In this document: positions 17,033 through 26,994 of the stretch, one piece after another
Numbering within the stretch: the stretch's first letter is position 1
Layout of the letters: the number at the start of each line of letters is the position of its first letter
Assembly (NCBI RefSeq): GCF_011759585.1
Contig: NZ_JAAOYV010000002.1
Span: 1,423,510 to 1,487,509, forward strand
Direction: 5' to 3'
Origin: Frigoribacterium endophyticum
Lineage (GTDB): Bacteria > Actinomycetota > Actinomycetes > Actinomycetales > Microbacteriaceae
Length of the DNA: 64,000 nucleotides
Notes under the pieces: generated by a model
The model's input: the letters and a program-made list of their open reading frames with translations, nothing else
Told to the model about the DNA's origin: nothing
Databases searched by the model: none
Made by a program: the position numbers and the translations under genes

Positions 17033-18445
17033 TCAGCCCACGCGCTCCAGCGCCGAGGCGAGACGGGTGGTCGACCGCCCGGGGTGGAACGGCACCGTCA
17101 CGGTGCGCCCTCCCCAGCCGGCCACGAGCGAGGCCTCGGGCAGGGTCTCGGCGGAGTAGTCGCCGCCCTTCACCCAGAGGTCGGGGCGCACGCGGTCGAG
17201 CACCGCGTGCGGGGTGTCCTCGTCGAAGACGACGACGGCGTCGACGCACTCGAGGGCGAGCAGCAGGTCGACGCGGTCGCCCTGCGACATGATCGGCCGC
17301 TCGGGGCCCTTGAGGCGCGTCACCGAGGCGTCGCTGTTGAGGCAGACGACGAGGCAGTCGCCGAGCGCACGGGCCGCCGCGAGGGTGCGGGCGTGCCCGG
17401 CGTGCAGCAGGTCGAAGCAGCCGCCGGTCGCCACGACCGTGCCGCCCTCGGCGCGCACGCGCTGGGCGACGGCGAGGGCGTCGGTGCCGGGCAGGGCCAC
17501 GGGCGCCGGAGGCGCGGCATCGGCCCCGGTCCCGCTCCCGCCCCGCAGCGCCTCCAGGTCGAGCACCGCGACCCCGCCCCCGCCGAGGAACGCCGCCGCC
17601 GAGCGCACCGCGGTCGCGAGCGCCTCGTCGACGGGCGCCCCGCCGAGCAGGGCGACCGCGAGGGCGGAGGCGAGCCGGTCGCCGGCGCCGCACGGGTCGG
17701 CGGCGTCGACGGTCGGCGCCGGGACGTGGGCGGGGACGTCGCCGGCGCCCTCGGCGGCGAGCACGGCGCCGCGACCGCCGAGCGTGACGGCGACGGAGCG
17801 GACGCCCCAGCGGTCGCGCAGCTCGGCCGCCGCCCGGCCGGCGGAGGCGACGTCGGCCACGGCCGAGCCGTGCAGCGCCGACGCCTCGCCCTGGTTCGGC
17901 GTGACCACCGTGCAGCCGGCGACCGGCGCGGAGCCCGCGGGGTGCGGGTCCCAGACGACGGGCGTGCCGCGCCGGGCGACGGTGCGGAGCGCCTCGCGCA
18001 GCCGCTCGACGCCCGTGACGCCCCGGCCGTAGTCGGCGACGACGACCGCGTCGGCCGCGAGCACGGCGGCGAGCATCTCGTCGGTGACGAGCGGGGCGGG
18101 CGCCGGCCCGCAGGCGTCGTCGACGCGCGCGATCGCGTGGCCCGCGTCGGTGCGCACGCGGGTCTTGGTCGGCGTGCCGGCGCGCAGGTCGCCCGCGACG
18201 ACGGGCAGGTCGCCGAGGGCGCGACGCACCTCGTCGGCGCCGGCGTCGTCCGAGAGGGCCGTGACGAGCTGCACGGGCACGCCGTCGAGCGCGAGCAGCG
18301 CGGCCACGAGCCCCGCGCCTCCGGCCCGGGTGCTGCGGGTCGCGACGTCGAGCACGGGCACCGGCCCGTCCGGGCTGAGCCGCGTCGCGGAGCCCACCAC
18401 GTCGACGTCGAGCAGGGTGTCGCCGACGACGACGACGCCGCTCAC
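17033..18445 (-). CDS. hldE: Bifunctional D-glycero-beta-D-manno-heptose 7-phosphate kinase / 1-phosphate adenylyltransferase
   Basis: 470 aa, the length of fused HldE. The N-terminal PfkB-type kinase (about 1-305) has GDTLLDVDVVG, GGAGLVAALLALDG and the anion-hole motif CGAGDRLAS. After a Gly/Ala-rich linker, the C-terminal nucleotidyltransferase (about 336-470) has GGCFDLLHAGHA, CLNSDASVTRLKG and the KGGDY strand. It phosphorylates D-glycero-D-manno-heptose 7-phosphate at C1 and later adenylates the 1-phosphate, giving ADP-heptose. Its ATG overlaps the stop of gmhA. The neighbouring gmhA and gmhB supply the remaining steps. Confidence 0.92.
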   Translation of the reverse strand: MSGVVVVGDTLLDVDVVGSATRLSPDGPVPVLDVATRSTRAGGAGLVAALLALDGVPVQLVTALSDDAGADEVRRALGDLPVVAGDLRAGTPTKTRVRTDAGHAIARVDDACGPAPAPLVTDEMLAAVLAADAVVVADYGRGVTGVERLREALRTVARRGTPVVWDPHPAGSAPVAGCTVVTPNQGEASALHGSAVADVASAGRAAAELRDRWGVRSVAVTLGGRGAVLAAEGAGDVPAHVPAPTVDAADPCGAGDRLASALAVALLGGAPVDEALATAVRSAAAFLGGGGVAVLDLEALRGGSGTGADAAPPAPVALPGTDALAVAQRVRAEGGTVVATGGCFDLLHAGHARTLAAARALGDCLVVCLNSDASVTRLKGPERPIMSQGDRVDLLLALECVDAVVVFDEDTPHAVLDRVRPDLWVKGGDYSAETLPEASLVAGWGGRTVTVPFHPGRSTTRLASALERVG

Positions 18446-19248
18446 GCGCGGCCGCCGCGGTCGGGGCCGGTCGAGCCGGTGCGCGCCACCTCGGCGTCGA
18501 ACACGAGGCAGAGGGAGTGCACCGCGATCAGCTGCGCCTCCTGCACGTTCGACGACGGGCCGGGCAGCGTGATCGCGTCGTCGCAGACCGACGACAGCGG
18601 GTTCGGCCCGGGGCCGGTCAGCGCCCAGGTGGTGACGCCGATCTCGTGCGCGGCCTCGGCGGCCTCGATCAGGTTCGTGCTGGCGCCGCTCGTCGAGAGC
18701 AGCACGAGCACGTCGCCCGCACGGCCGTGGCCGCGCACCTGGCGGGCGAAGACCTGGTCGAAGCCGTAGTCGTTGCCGATCGCGGTGACGGCGCTCGACT
18801 CGGCGTGCAGCGAGATCGCCGAGAACGAGGGGCGGTCGGCGGCGAAGCGCCCGACGAACTCGCTCGTGAGGTGCTGGGCCTCGGCCGCCGAGCCGCCGTT
18901 GCCGGCCGCGAGCAGGCGGGCGCCGCCACCGAGCCGGGCCGCGAGCTCGACGCCCCAGTCACGGAGGTGCTCGGCCTCGTCGCCGAGGGCACGCAGCACC
19001 GGGTCGAGCGTCACGAGGTGCTCGCGCACGAGCGCGGCGTGGTCGACGGGCGCGCCGACGGCGGTCGGGGTCGACGTCGCCGGCGGTGCCGGCGGGGCGG
19101 GAGGCGCCGGAGGCGCGGGGGCGGGAGGCGCGTCGGTCGCCCGCGGCCCCGGGGCCGACGTGCCGGCGAGGTCGCGCTCGGCGCGCTCCGCCGGGCTCGT
19201 CGCCGTCCGGACGATCGTGAGCGGGCGGGTGCGGATGGTCGAGCTCAC
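18442..19248 (-). CDS. gmhA: Phosphoheptose isomerase (SIS domain)
   Basis: 268 aa from a GTG that overlaps the stop of the glycosyltransferase gene. The first about 70 residues are a variable Ala/Pro-rich extension not found in standard GmhA (about 190 aa). The SIS core holds [20 protein letters not shown], with the metal-binding His and Glu, and [18 protein letters not shown], with the second Gln/His pair. It converts sedoheptulose 7-phosphate to D-glycero-D-manno-heptose 7-phosphate, the first step of ADP-heptose synthesis. The extension could alter assembly or location. Confidence 0.9.
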   Translation of the reverse strand: MSSTIRTRPLTIVRTATSPAERAERDLAGTSAPGPRATDAPPAPAPPAPPAPPAPPATSTPTAVGAPVDHAALVREHLVTLDPVLRALGDEAEHLRDWGVELAARLGGGARLLAAGNGGSAAEAQHLTSEFVGRFAADRPSFSAISLHAESSAVTAIGNDYGFDQVFARQVRGHGRAGDVLVLLSTSGASTNLIEAAEAAHEIGVTTWALTGPGPNPLSSVCDDAITLPGPSSNVQEAQLIAVHSLCLVFDAEVARTGSTGPDRGGRA

Positions 19249-20519
19249 AGGGAGGCTCCCTTCGTCGTGGCGAGCTGGCGGCGGGCCTCCGCCGTCGAGC
19301 GGGCGATGGTCGAGCGGTAGCTCGCGGAGGTGCCGGCCGCGATGCGGTCCCACGAGTAGCGGCTGCGGGCCCGGCGGCGGCCCTCACGGCCGAGCTGGCG
19401 CGTGGCCTCGGGGGCGTCGAGCATCGTGGCCAGGGCGCTCGCGACGGCCTCGGGGTCGCGCGGCGGCACCAGCCGCCCGGTGACGCCGTCGACGACGGTG
19501 TCGATCAGGCCGCCGACCGAGGCCGCGACGACGGGCACGCCGCAGGCCATCGCCTCGAGCGGCACGATGCCGAACGGCTCGTACCAGGGCGCGCAGACCA
19601 GGGCGTCGAGCGAGCGCAGCACGGTCGGCAGCTCGGGCTGCGCGACCTGGCCGCGGAAGTCGACGCGGTCGCGCACGCCGAGCTCCTCGGCGAGGGCCGA
19701 GAGCGCCCGGTAGGTCTCGTCGCCCGCGAGCTGGTCGCGCGGCGGGCCGCCGACGACGAGCAGCTCGACGTCGCGGCCCTCGTCGACGAGGCGGGCCAGG
19801 GCGCTGATCGCGGTGCCGTGGCCCTTGCGGGCGACCAGGCGGCCGACGGTGGCGATCCTCGTCGGCCGGCCCCGCGACTCCCGGGGGCCCTCCGGGGTGA
19901 AGAGGCCGGAGTCGACGCCGCAGGGCGCCACGTCGATCCGGTCGGCGGCGACGCCGATCGACCGGAGCTCGAACACCTCGTCGGAGCAGGTGGCGATCAC
20001 CGTGTCGGCGCTGCGGCCCACCTGCGGCTCGAGCTCCGCGCGCTCGGCGGGGCTCGTGTCGAGCGTGCCCTGGTGGCGGCGCTTGACGTGCCCGAGCGCG
20101 TGGAAGGTCTGCACGACCGGGATCGCCCGGCCGCCCCGGGCGTCGCGCACCGCGGGGCGGCGGGCGGCGTCGACGGCGGCGACGCCGCTCATCCAGAAGT
20201 GGCCGTGCACGACGTCGGGGCGCGCGGCGAGCCAGGCCCGCTCGAGCCCGTCGGCGAGCGCCGGCACGAACGGCAGCAGCTCGTCCTTCGGCACGTGCTC
20301 GGCCGGCCCCGCCGTGACGTGCACGACGTCGACGCCGGACGGCATCGTCACCCGGTCGGGCAGCTCGGCGTCGTCGCGGCGGGTGAACACCGTGACCTCG
20401 TGCCCGCGGCGGACGAGCGCGGCCGACAGCTCGGCGACGTGCACGTTCTGGCCGCCGGCGTCGACGCCGCCGAGCACGGCCAGCGGGCTGGCGTGCTCCG
20501 AGACCATCGCGATCCTCAT
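19245..20519 (-). CDS. Glycosyltransferase family 4 (GT-B) protein
   Basis: 424 aa. N-terminal [20 protein letters not shown] with [20 protein letters not shown] is the GT4 acceptor-domain start seen in sucrose-phosphate-synthase-like and MshA-like enzymes. The C-terminal domain has [14 protein letters not shown], the EX7E motif EPFGIVPLE and [13 protein letters not shown]. It is a cytosolic retaining transferase using a nucleotide sugar. It overlaps gmhA downstream and the next glycosyltransferase upstream by 4 bases each, so the cluster is one operon. The acceptor is probably the glycan built with heptose; the sugar donor is unknown. Confidence 0.92.
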   Translation of the reverse strand: MRIAMVSEHASPLAVLGGVDAGGQNVHVAELSAALVRRGHEVTVFTRRDDAELPDRVTMPSGVDVVHVTAGPAEHVPKDELLPFVPALADGLERAWLAARPDVVHGHFWMSGVAAVDAARRPAVRDARGGRAIPVVQTFHALGHVKRRHQGTLDTSPAERAELEPQVGRSADTVIATCSDEVFELRSIGVAADRIDVAPCGVDSGLFTPEGPRESRGRPTRIATVGRLVARKGHGTAISALARLVDEGRDVELLVVGGPPRDQLAGDETYRALSALAEELGVRDRVDFRGQVAQPELPTVLRSLDALVCAPWYEPFGIVPLEAMACGVPVVAASVGGLIDTVVDGVTGRLVPPRDPEAVASALATMLDAPEATRQLGREGRRRARSRYSWDRIAAGTSASYRSTIARSTAEARRQLATTKGASL

Positions 20520-21583
20520 GCGGGAGTCCTCTCTCTCGGGGGCGGGGCCGCCCCGGTCGGCGGGCCGGCGTGCAGCGAGCCCGACGGGAGCGCGGCCGCG
20601 GCCCGGGGGCCCTCCGTCACCACCGCCTCCAGCACGGCGTCCCACTCGTCGAGGAACCGCCGCAGCCCGTACCGCTCGAGCGCGTGCGCCCGGGCGACCT
20701 CGCCGGCCGCGCGGGCGGCGTCGGGGTCGGCCACGAGCCCGCGCGCGGTGCGGACGAGCAGGTCGAGGTCGGTCGAGACGGCGCCGGCGCCCGCGGGCAC
20801 GGCCCGGTACGCCTCGGTCGTCGCGAGCGCGACCACGGGCATGCCGGCCTGCATCGCCTCGATCAGCGAGAGCCCGAGGCTCGTCCAGCGGATCGGGTGC
20901 AGGTAGACGCGGCAGCGGGCGAGCCGCCGGTGCAGCTGCCGGGTGGGCAGGTCGCCGACGACGGCCATCCGGTCGGGGCCGAGGCCGAGCGCGTCGGGCA
21001 GGCCGTCGGCGCCCATGCCGAAGACGTCGAGCGGGGCGGCCTCGGCGAACCGGGGCAGCAGGTCGCTGCCGGTGACGCGCCAGCGGCGCACGGGCTCGTT
21101 GACGACGACGCCCAGCCGGGCGAGCTCGCCGGTGTAGAGGGGGCCCGGGTCGACGACCCCGTGCTCGATCGTCACGGTCGGGGCGTCGCCGCAGTCCCAG
21201 AAGAGGGAGTTGAACGCCGTCACGTGGGCGACGAGCACGTCGTCGCGCCCGGCGAGCGGGTGCACCGAGTTCGGCACGGCCTCGCGCGGGGTGTTGTGCT
21301 CGACGAACACGGCGGGCACGCGGCCGGGGCCCGTGCCGAGCGGGCGGCCGAGCAGCCGCTCCGCCTCGGCGAGCTCCTCCGTGCGCTGCAGCACGACGAG
21401 GTCGACGTCGGCGTCGCGCAGGGAGCCGGGGTCGACCTCGCGCACGGCCTCCGGCCAGTCGCGACCGGCACGGCCGAGACCCCACGCGCCTCCCTCGGGC
21501 GTCGACGGCAGGAGGTACTCGTGGGCGCCGCGCACGAACGCGTCGGCCCAGCCGCCGTGCACGTGCCAGAGCAGGATCTTCAT
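20516..21583 (-). CDS. Glycosyltransferase (GT-B, family 4-like)
   Basis: 355 aa. It starts [20 protein letters not shown] and has [49 protein letters not shown] (the donor-site region with an EX7E-like Glu) and [16 protein letters not shown]. The acceptor half is shorter than in typical GT4 enzymes. It overlaps its neighbours on both sides within the heptose/glycosyltransferase operon. It is likely a cytosolic sugar transferase for the same glycan; donor and acceptor are unknown. Confidence 0.85.
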   Translation of the reverse strand: MKILLWHVHGGWADAFVRGAHEYLLPSTPEGGAWGLGRAGRDWPEAVREVDPGSLRDADVDLVVLQRTEELAEAERLLGRPLGTGPGRVPAVFVEHNTPREAVPNSVHPLAGRDDVLVAHVTAFNSLFWDCGDAPTVTIEHGVVDPGPLYTGELARLGVVVNEPVRRWRVTGSDLLPRFAEAAPLDVFGMGADGLPDALGLGPDRMAVVGDLPTRQLHRRLARCRVYLHPIRWTSLGLSLIEAMQAGMPVVALATTEAYRAVPAGAGAVSTDLDLLVRTARGLVADPDAARAAGEVARAHALERYGLRRFLDEWDAVLEAVVTEGPRAAAALPSGSLHAGPPTGAAPPPRERTPA

Positions 21584-22740
21584 CGGGCGGCCTCCACGGT
21601 GCGGGTCGGAGAGGTGCGGGTCGGGGCGGTGCTCGTCGGGGCGGTCGTGCGGGAGTCGCGGGCCGGGTCGTCGTCCCCGCTCCCGACCCGGCCGGGCCGC
21701 CCCACGAGCCCGGCCAGCGCGGCCACGACGTCGTCGGCGGAGACCCCGGTGAGGCAGGGGTGCCCGGCGACGGGGCACTCGCGGGCCCGGGTGCCGCGGC
21801 AGGCGGCGCCCTGGTCGCCGAGCAGCGCGACCGGGACGCCGTACGGCGCCCAGCGGACGGCCGGCACGACGGGCGAGAAGAGGCTGACCACCGGGGTGCC
21901 GACCGCGGCGGAGAGGTGGGCGGGGCCGGTGTTGCCGGTCACCGTGGCCGCCGCGTCGGCCAGCAGGGCCGCCATCGTCGGCAGGTCGGTGCGGCCGCCG
22001 AGGTCGACCCCGTCGGCGCCGGCGACGCGGCGGGTCAGCTCGGCCTCGGCGGGCGAGCCCGTGACGAGCACCCGCCAGCCGGCGGCCGTGAGGGCCGTGA
22101 CGGCCTCGGCGTTCCGCTCGGCCGACCACGCCCGCGCGGGGACGGCGGCCCCGGGGTGCACGACGACGTACGGGGCGTCGCCCGCGACGTCGCGGACGAG
22201 GGCGGCGGCCGCGCGGCGGGCGCCGTCGTCGAGGTCGACGGCGAGGCGCCCGTCGTCGCCGGCGGGCAGGGCGAACCCGGCCGCCGCCGCGATGCCGAGG
22301 GCCCGCTCGGGCTCGGGCTGGTCGTCGTCGAGCTGCTCGCCGGGCCGCAGGCGGACGTCGAGCAGGCTGCCCGCGTAGTCGGTGCTGACGCCGGTGATCC
22401 GGCCGACGCCGGCGAGCCGCAGCAGCAGCGCGAGCGGCAGCGGCGACTGGTGGAACGAGGTGAGCACGACCGCCTCGTCGGGTCGCGCCTGGGCGACGAG
22501 GGCCGCGAGGTCGGCGACGTGCTCGGGGGTCGCGGCGGGCGCGGGGTCGACGATCCAGGGCGCGGCCCAGGTGAGCACGCGGTCGACGCCGGGCAGGAGG
22601 CGGCCGGCGGCGGCGCCCTGCGGGCCGCAGAGCAGGGTGACCTCGACGTCGGGGGCGGCCGCGACGGCCCTGACGGCGGGCCCGGAGACGAGCACGTCGC
22701 CGGCGCTGTCGAGGCGCGCGACGAGCACGCGGCGGGTCAC
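21580..22740 (-). CDS. Glycosyltransferase family 9 (heptosyltransferase-like)
   Basis: 386 aa from a GTG that overlaps the stop of gmhB. Characteristic GT9 features are [20 protein letters not shown] at the N-terminus, [15 protein letters not shown] in the C-terminal half and [20 protein letters not shown], with Cys residues in [17 protein letters not shown] near the end. The final about 30 residues are a Thr/Arg-rich tail. Direct coupling to gmhB supports a role in transferring heptose, or a heptose-derived residue, from ADP-heptose to a surface glycan in this Gram-positive organism. Confidence 0.9.
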   Translation of the reverse strand: MTRRVLVARLDSAGDVLVSGPAVRAVAAAPDVEVTLLCGPQGAAAGRLLPGVDRVLTWAAPWIVDPAPAATPEHVADLAALVAQARPDEAVVLTSFHQSPLPLALLLRLAGVGRITGVSTDYAGSLLDVRLRPGEQLDDDQPEPERALGIAAAAGFALPAGDDGRLAVDLDDGARRAAAALVRDVAGDAPYVVVHPGAAVPARAWSAERNAEAVTALTAAGWRVLVTGSPAEAELTRRVAGADGVDLGGRTDLPTMAALLADAAATVTGNTGPAHLSAAVGTPVVSLFSPVVPAVRWAPYGVPVALLGDQGAACRGTRARECPVAGHPCLTGVSADDVVAALAGLVGRPGRVGSGDDDPARDSRTTAPTSTAPTRTSPTRTVEAAR

Positions 22741-23366
22741 GGGCGGGCCTCCGTCGGGGCAGGGGCAGGGGCGGGGGCCGACGTCGGCTCGGCCGGCCCC
22801 AGGCGCTCCGCGAGGTGCTCCAGGGCCAGGGCCACCGCCTCCCGCAGGCTCCCGGCGACGGCGCTGCCGGGCCCGGCGGCCGCGTCGGCGACCTCCCCGG
22901 GCAGGGTGACGGGGGTCGGCACGAGCACGCCGAACGCCCCGGCCGCGCGGGCGGCCCCGACGTCGGTGCCGATGTCGCCGACCACGACGCAGTCGGCGGG
23001 GTCGGCGCCGACCGCGGCCGCCGCCTCCCGCACGAGCCCCGCCGCCGGCTTGCGGCAGGCGCAGCCGGCGTCGACGGCGTGCGGGCAGACCGCCCAGACG
23101 TCGAACGGGCCGGCGAGCTCGTCGACCCGTGCGTCGACCGCGTCGACCTGCGCGCGGGTCAGCACGCCCTCGCCGATCGCCGACTGGTTGGTGACCACCC
23201 CGACGGCGCGGCCGGCCGCGCGGACCGCGGCCACCGCCTCCCGCGCCCCGTCGACGAGGCGCACCAGGGCCGGGTCGCCGTTCTGCGGCACGTCGACGAC
23301 GAGCGTGCCGTCGCGGTCGAGGAGCACCGCGCCGACCCGTCCGGAGGCGCGGCTCGAGCTGGTCAT
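22737..23366 (-). CDS. gmhB: HAD-IIIA phosphatase, D-glycero-D-manno-heptose 1,7-bisphosphate 7-phosphatase type
   Basis: 209 aa. HAD motif I LLDRDGTLV has nucleophile D17 and D19, motif II is GVVTNQSAIGEG, and motif IV is CVVVGDIGTDVGAA. The GmhB-specific zinc loop is visible in CPHAVDAGCACRKPAAG. It removes the C7 phosphate from heptose 1,7-bisphosphate between the two HldE reactions. A Pro/Ala-rich tail ends the protein. It is the first gene of the minus-strand heptose operon, and its promoter should lie in the 133-base divergent gap shared with the plus-strand GT9 gene. Confidence 0.88.
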   Translation of the reverse strand: MTSSSRASGRVGAVLLDRDGTLVVDVPQNGDPALVRLVDGAREAVAAVRAAGRAVGVVTNQSAIGEGVLTRAQVDAVDARVDELAGPFDVWAVCPHAVDAGCACRKPAAGLVREAAAAVGADPADCVVVGDIGTDVGAARAAGAFGVLVPTPVTLPGEVADAAAGPGSAVAGSLREAVALALEHLAERLGPAEPTSAPAPAPAPTEARP

Positions 23367-23499
23367 GCCAGCGCCCTTCCCCCTCGCGGCTCCCCCCAAA
23401 CGTGCGTGGCCGCCTTTCCTGCATGCCCTTCTCCTGGTGCCCTCCTGCTCCGAGCGCAAGCCCTGGTCGTCGGGCCGCTCGCCGTGGCACGGTGGCCGC

Positions 23500-24492
23500 A
23501 TGCGACGACTCCCCGAGCCCGACGGCACCCCCGAGTTCCTCGCGCTGCGCGCGCTCAAGCTCGGCGACCTGCTCGTGGCGGTGCCCGCCCTGCACGCGAT
23601 CCGGCGCGAGCGCCCCGACCACCGCGTCGTGCTCGCCGTGCCCGGCTGGCTCGAGCCGATCGCCGACCTCGTCGGGGGCCTCGACGTGCTCTGGCCGACG
23701 CCGGGCCTCGACCACCCGCTCGGCGTCGAGCCGGGGAGGATCGACACGGTCATGAACCTGCACGGGAACGGCCCCGAGAGCCGCGGGGTGCTCGAGCAGC
23801 TGGAGGCGCGGGTGCGGCTCGGCCACGAGAGCCCCGGCTGGGCGGGCCCCGCCTGGGAGGACGGCGTGCTCGAGCGCCACCGCTGGGCCCGGCTCGCGAC
23901 CGAGCACGGCATGCCCGCCGACCAGGACGACGTCCGGATCGACCGACCTGCCGCGCCGAGCCCGGCACCGGGGGCCGTCGTCGTGCACGTCGGCGCGTTC
24001 TACGCCTCGCGGCACTGGCCGGTGGACCGCTTCGCCGCGGTCGTGCGGGCGTTCCGCGACGACGGCCACCGGGTCGTGCTGACCGGCAGCGCCGCCGAGC
24101 GGCCGCGCGCCCTCGAGGTCGCCGCGGCCGCGCACCTCGGCGACGACGAGGTGCGCGAGCACGTGCTCGCGGGCCGGATCGACCTCGCCGAGATGGCCGC
24201 CCTCGTGGCCGAGGCTGCGCTCGTCGTCAGCGTCGACACGGGGGCCGCGCACCTCGCCTCCGCCTACGGCACGCCCTCCGTCGTGCTCTTCGGGCCGGCG
24301 CCCGTCGAGGAGTGGGGGCCGCCCGAGGCCGGCCCGCACGTGGTGCTCACCGACGCGCGCCTCCGGGTGGGCGACACCTTCGGCGCCGAGCCCGACCCGG
24401 CGCTGCTCGCCGTCACCGCGACGGACGTCGTCGCGGCGGGCCGCGGCGTGCTGCGGGTCGTGCCCGCGGCCGTCGCCGGGGCCGACCGGTGA
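23500..24492 (+). CDS. Glycosyltransferase family 9 protein
   Basis: 330 aa, divergent from gmhB. It has FLALRALKLGDLLVAVPALH at the start, VVVHVGAFYASRHWPVDRFA in the donor half and VVSVDTGAAHLASAYGTPSV with LFGPAPVEEWGPP, all GT9-type. It would work with the heptose cluster across the shared promoter region. Its stop overlaps the GTG of the ANTAR gene by 4 bases, an unexpected pairing of a glycosyltransferase with an RNA-binding regulator. Donor and acceptor are not determinable. Confidence 0.88.
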   Translation: MRRLPEPDGTPEFLALRALKLGDLLVAVPALHAIRRERPDHRVVLAVPGWLEPIADLVGGLDVLWPTPGLDHPLGVEPGRIDTVMNLHGNGPESRGVLEQLEARVRLGHESPGWAGPAWEDGVLERHRWARLATEHGMPADQDDVRIDRPAAPSPAPGAVVVHVGAFYASRHWPVDRFAAVVRAFRDDGHRVVLTGSAAERPRALEVAAAAHLGDDEVREHVLAGRIDLAEMAALVAEAALVVSVDTGAAHLASAYGTPSVVLFGPAPVEEWGPPEAGPHVVLTDARLRVGDTFGAEPDPALLAVTATDVVAAGRGVLRVVPAAVAGADR

Positions 24493-25322
24493 GCACCGAG
24501 GAGGACTTCTTCGCCTCGCTCGCCGCCGACCTCCAGTCCGAGCCCGACCTGCGCGTCACCGTGCAGCGCGCCGTCGGCTACGTGCGGGCTCTGACCCGGT
24601 GCGACGAGGTGTCGGTGCGGCTCGACCACGTCACGGGCGACGGCACGCCCTTCGTCGCGGCCACCTCGGCGCGCGGCGAACGGCTCGACGCCCTGCGCGA
24701 CCGGCACGCCTCGCCGCGGCCGACGCTCCGTGCCGGGGCCGGGGCCGGGGCCGGGCCTGCTGCGACGGGCTCGATCCCGGGCGCGGGCGTCGGCGCCGCT
24801 CCGGACGACGGAGGCGCGGTGCTCGTCGACGACACCGCCCGCGACCCCCGCTGGCCCGCCTGGTGCGCCGCGCTCGCCGCCGAGGGCGTCGGCACGACCC
24901 TCACCGTGGGCCTGGCGGCGCGGGGCGTCGACCTCGGCGTGCTGACGCTGAGCTCGGCGACGGCCGGGTCGCTCCGCCGCCACGTCGGCGACGAGCCGCT
25001 CGGCCTCCTGCTGCGCCAGGTCGCGGTGGCGCTCGCCGGCCTGAGGGCCGCGGCGGACCTCGAGTCCGTCCGTGAGGCCCGCACGGTCGTGGGCCAGGCG
25101 CAGGGCATCCTCATGGAGCGGTTCGACCTCGACGCCGACGCCGCCTTCTCGGTGCTGCGGCGCTGGTCGCAGCAGGGCAACGTCAAGCTGAGAGAGGTGG
25201 CCGCACGGCTGGTCGAGACGCGGCAGCTGCCGGAGCAGCCGCGTCGGGCTCGTCCTCGCCCAGCTCCCGGCGCAGCCGCGCGAGCAGCTTCGTCAGCAGG
25301 CGGGACACCTGCATCTGCGTGA
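24489..25322 (+). CDS. GAF-ANTAR domain regulator (antisense overlap with sigma factor gene)
   Basis: 277 aa from GTG, coupled to the GT9 gene. The N-terminal GAF-like region (about 1-185) contains an AGAGAGAG/Pro low-complexity insert. A C-terminal ANTAR helix bundle follows (AREARTVVGQAQG-type start: RTVVGQAQGILMERFDLDAD, then [19 protein letters not shown]). ANTAR domains bind paired-hairpin RNA to control termination. The last 47 codons, a Pro/Ala/Arg-rich tail, are antisense to the 3' end of the sigma factor gene. The tail has low complexity, so one of the two coding ends may be under little protein constraint. Confidence 0.82.
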   Translation: MSTEEDFFASLAADLQSEPDLRVTVQRAVGYVRALTRCDEVSVRLDHVTGDGTPFVAATSARGERLDALRDRHASPRPTLRAGAGAGAGPAATGSIPGAGVGAAPDDGGAVLVDDTARDPRWPAWCAALAAEGVGTTLTVGLAARGVDLGVLTLSSATAGSLRRHVGDEPLGLLLRQVAVALAGLRAAADLESVREARTVVGQAQGILMERFDLDADAAFSVLRRWSQQGNVKLREVAARLVETRQLPEQPRRARPRPAPGAAARAASSAGGTPASA

Positions 25323-26187
25323 CCCCGAGCACCCGGCCGATCTCGGCCTGGCTCATCTCCTCGACGAAGCGCAGCTGCACCAGCTGACGGTCGCGGCGCC
25401 CGAGGCCGGCGAGCAGGCGGCCCAGCTCGCACCGCGCCTCCGCCCGGGGCAGGAGGTCGTCGGCGGCGAGGGCGTCGCCGAGGCTCGTGCCGCGGCCCCC
25501 GCCCTCGGCGTCGCCGACGGGCACGTCGAGCGAGGTCGCCCAGCGGTCGCGGCGGGCCAGCAGGGCCTCGCGCACCTCGGCGACCGGCTGGCCGAGGTGG
25601 TCGGCGAGCTCGTCGTCGGTGGGCTCGCGGCCGAGCTCCTGCTCGAGGGAGGCGCGGGCCACGACGGCCGCGGCGCACAGCTCCTGCAGGCGGCGGGGCG
25701 GCCGCACCGACCACCCCGTGTCGCGGAGGTGCCGCTTGATCTCGCCCGACACGGTCGGCGCGGCGAAGGCGACGAAGTCCTCGCCCTTGCCGTGGTCGAA
25801 GCGGAGGGCGGCCTTGACCAGCCCCACGCAGGCGACCTGGCGGATGTCGGCCCACTCGTCGCCCGACGACGAGTAGCGGCGGGCCACGGCGTCGGCGACG
25901 TCGAGGTGGCGCTCGACGACGTGGGCGACGAGCCGGCGGCGGTCGCGCTCGTCGTCGGCGGTGCCCGCGCGGGCGGCGGCGGCGTAGAGCTCGAGCGTCT
26001 CGAGGCGGCGGCGCTCCTCGCGGGGCGTGCGGGCCGAGGAGGCGCGGTGGCCGTGGTCGTGCCCGGCCCGCGCCTCGGCGAGGGGCGTGACGGTTGCGGT
26101 CGCCGAGCGCTCGGCGGTCGCCGGGCGGTCGGCGGTCGTGGTGGTGGGTCGGTCGGTGGTGGTCGTGTGCACGGCGTTCTGCCTCAT
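25183..26187 (-). CDS. SigB/SigF-type alternative sigma factor
   Basis: 334 aa. A Thr/Ala-rich N-terminus of about 55 residues is followed by region 2 ([40 protein letters not shown]), region 3 ([20 protein letters not shown]) and region 4 ([20 protein letters not shown]). That set is typical of stress- or sporulation-type sigma-70 group 3 factors. The 3' 140 bases overlap the ANTAR gene on the other strand. No anti-sigma factor gene is adjacent in view. Nearby manganese catalase, alcohol dehydrogenase and small membrane protein genes are of the kind such sigma factors control elsewhere, but no promoter consensus was established. Confidence 0.9.
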   Translation of the reverse strand: MRQNAVHTTTTDRPTTTTADRPATAERSATATVTPLAEARAGHDHGHRASSARTPREERRRLETLELYAAAARAGTADDERDRRRLVAHVVERHLDVADAVARRYSSSGDEWADIRQVACVGLVKAALRFDHGKGEDFVAFAAPTVSGEIKRHLRDTGWSVRPPRRLQELCAAAVVARASLEQELGREPTDDELADHLGQPVAEVREALLARRDRWATSLDVPVGDAEGGGRGTSLGDALAADDLLPRAEARCELGRLLAGLGRRDRQLVQLRFVEEMSQAEIGRVLGVTQMQVSRLLTKLLARLRRELGEDEPDAAAPAAAASRPAVRPPLSA

Positions 26188-26387
26188 CCCAGCTGAGGTG
26201 GGGCGGCTCTTTGCTCGGCCGCCGTCGTGGTGGGTCCGACCGAACCACGGCGTGCGACCACCCGTGCCCCCCTTGTCAGGGTCACGGGTCGTCGGTTACC
26301 TTCCCCGGCCCACCGAGCGTCGCTCAGGTCCTGGGGTACAACCGGGGCGCCTCCCCGGGGCCTCGGGCAGCCCGCCGGGCGCCCGCG

Positions 26388-26813
26388 TCAGCCGACCCCG
26401 TTGCCGCGCGCGCCTCGGCCGCTGGCGGGCTCCGCCTGCTCCTCCCAGAGGGCGAGCTGCGGGTGGGGGAAGAGCGCGATCACGAGGGCGGCCCCGCCGT
26501 TGGCGAAGAAGACCAGCTGGTCCATCAGGGTGAGGCCGGTGTGCGCCGCGCCGTAGAGGTGCTGGTCGGTCAGGCCGGCGAAGCCCAGCACGAGCTGCGA
26601 GGCGGCGACGACGCCGAGCAGGATCCTGAAGGTGACCGGCGACACGTCGACCACCGCCGCCACGATCAGCAGGGCGGCCGAGCCGAGGTAGATCAGGTCG
26701 AGCGTGATGTCGACGCTGAAGATGCCGAGCAGGTGCTCGCCCTCGATGAACAGGCCGAGCAGCCCGTGGCCGCCGATGACCATCGCGAGCAGCAGGGCGA
26801 GGGACTTCGCCAT
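26388..26813 (-). CDS. Small membrane protein (DUF4383-like)
   Basis: 141 aa behind a strong GGAGGAGG site. Four hydrophobic segments are visible: [55 protein letters not shown] and [19 protein letters not shown], then a short polar tail. The layout and His/Gly spacing recall DUF4383 proteins, which have no known biochemical role and are often stress-associated in actinobacteria. It follows the sigma factor gene by 200 bases on the same strand. Family assignment is moderate. Confidence 0.7.
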   Translation of the reverse strand: MAKSLALLLAMVIGGHGLLGLFIEGEHLLGIFSVDITLDLIYLGSAALLIVAAVVDVSPVTFRILLGVVAASQLVLGFAGLTDQHLYGAAHTGLTLMDQLVFFANGGAALVIALFPHPQLALWEEQAEPASGRGARGNGVG

Positions 26814-26994
26814 GGTGGTGCCTCCTCCTGGGGCGGCGCTCGCCGCCCGTCGTGCGCACCCCGTACCCACTCGGCCGCGGATCATGCCTGCCCCGGGCGA
26901 CGGCGTCCTGCCCGACGCGTGTCGGGGTACAGCGCGCCTCCGAGGGTGCCGAGTGCGCGGTCTCGCGGCGGGATGCTGCTGCTTGGGTCGGGGC

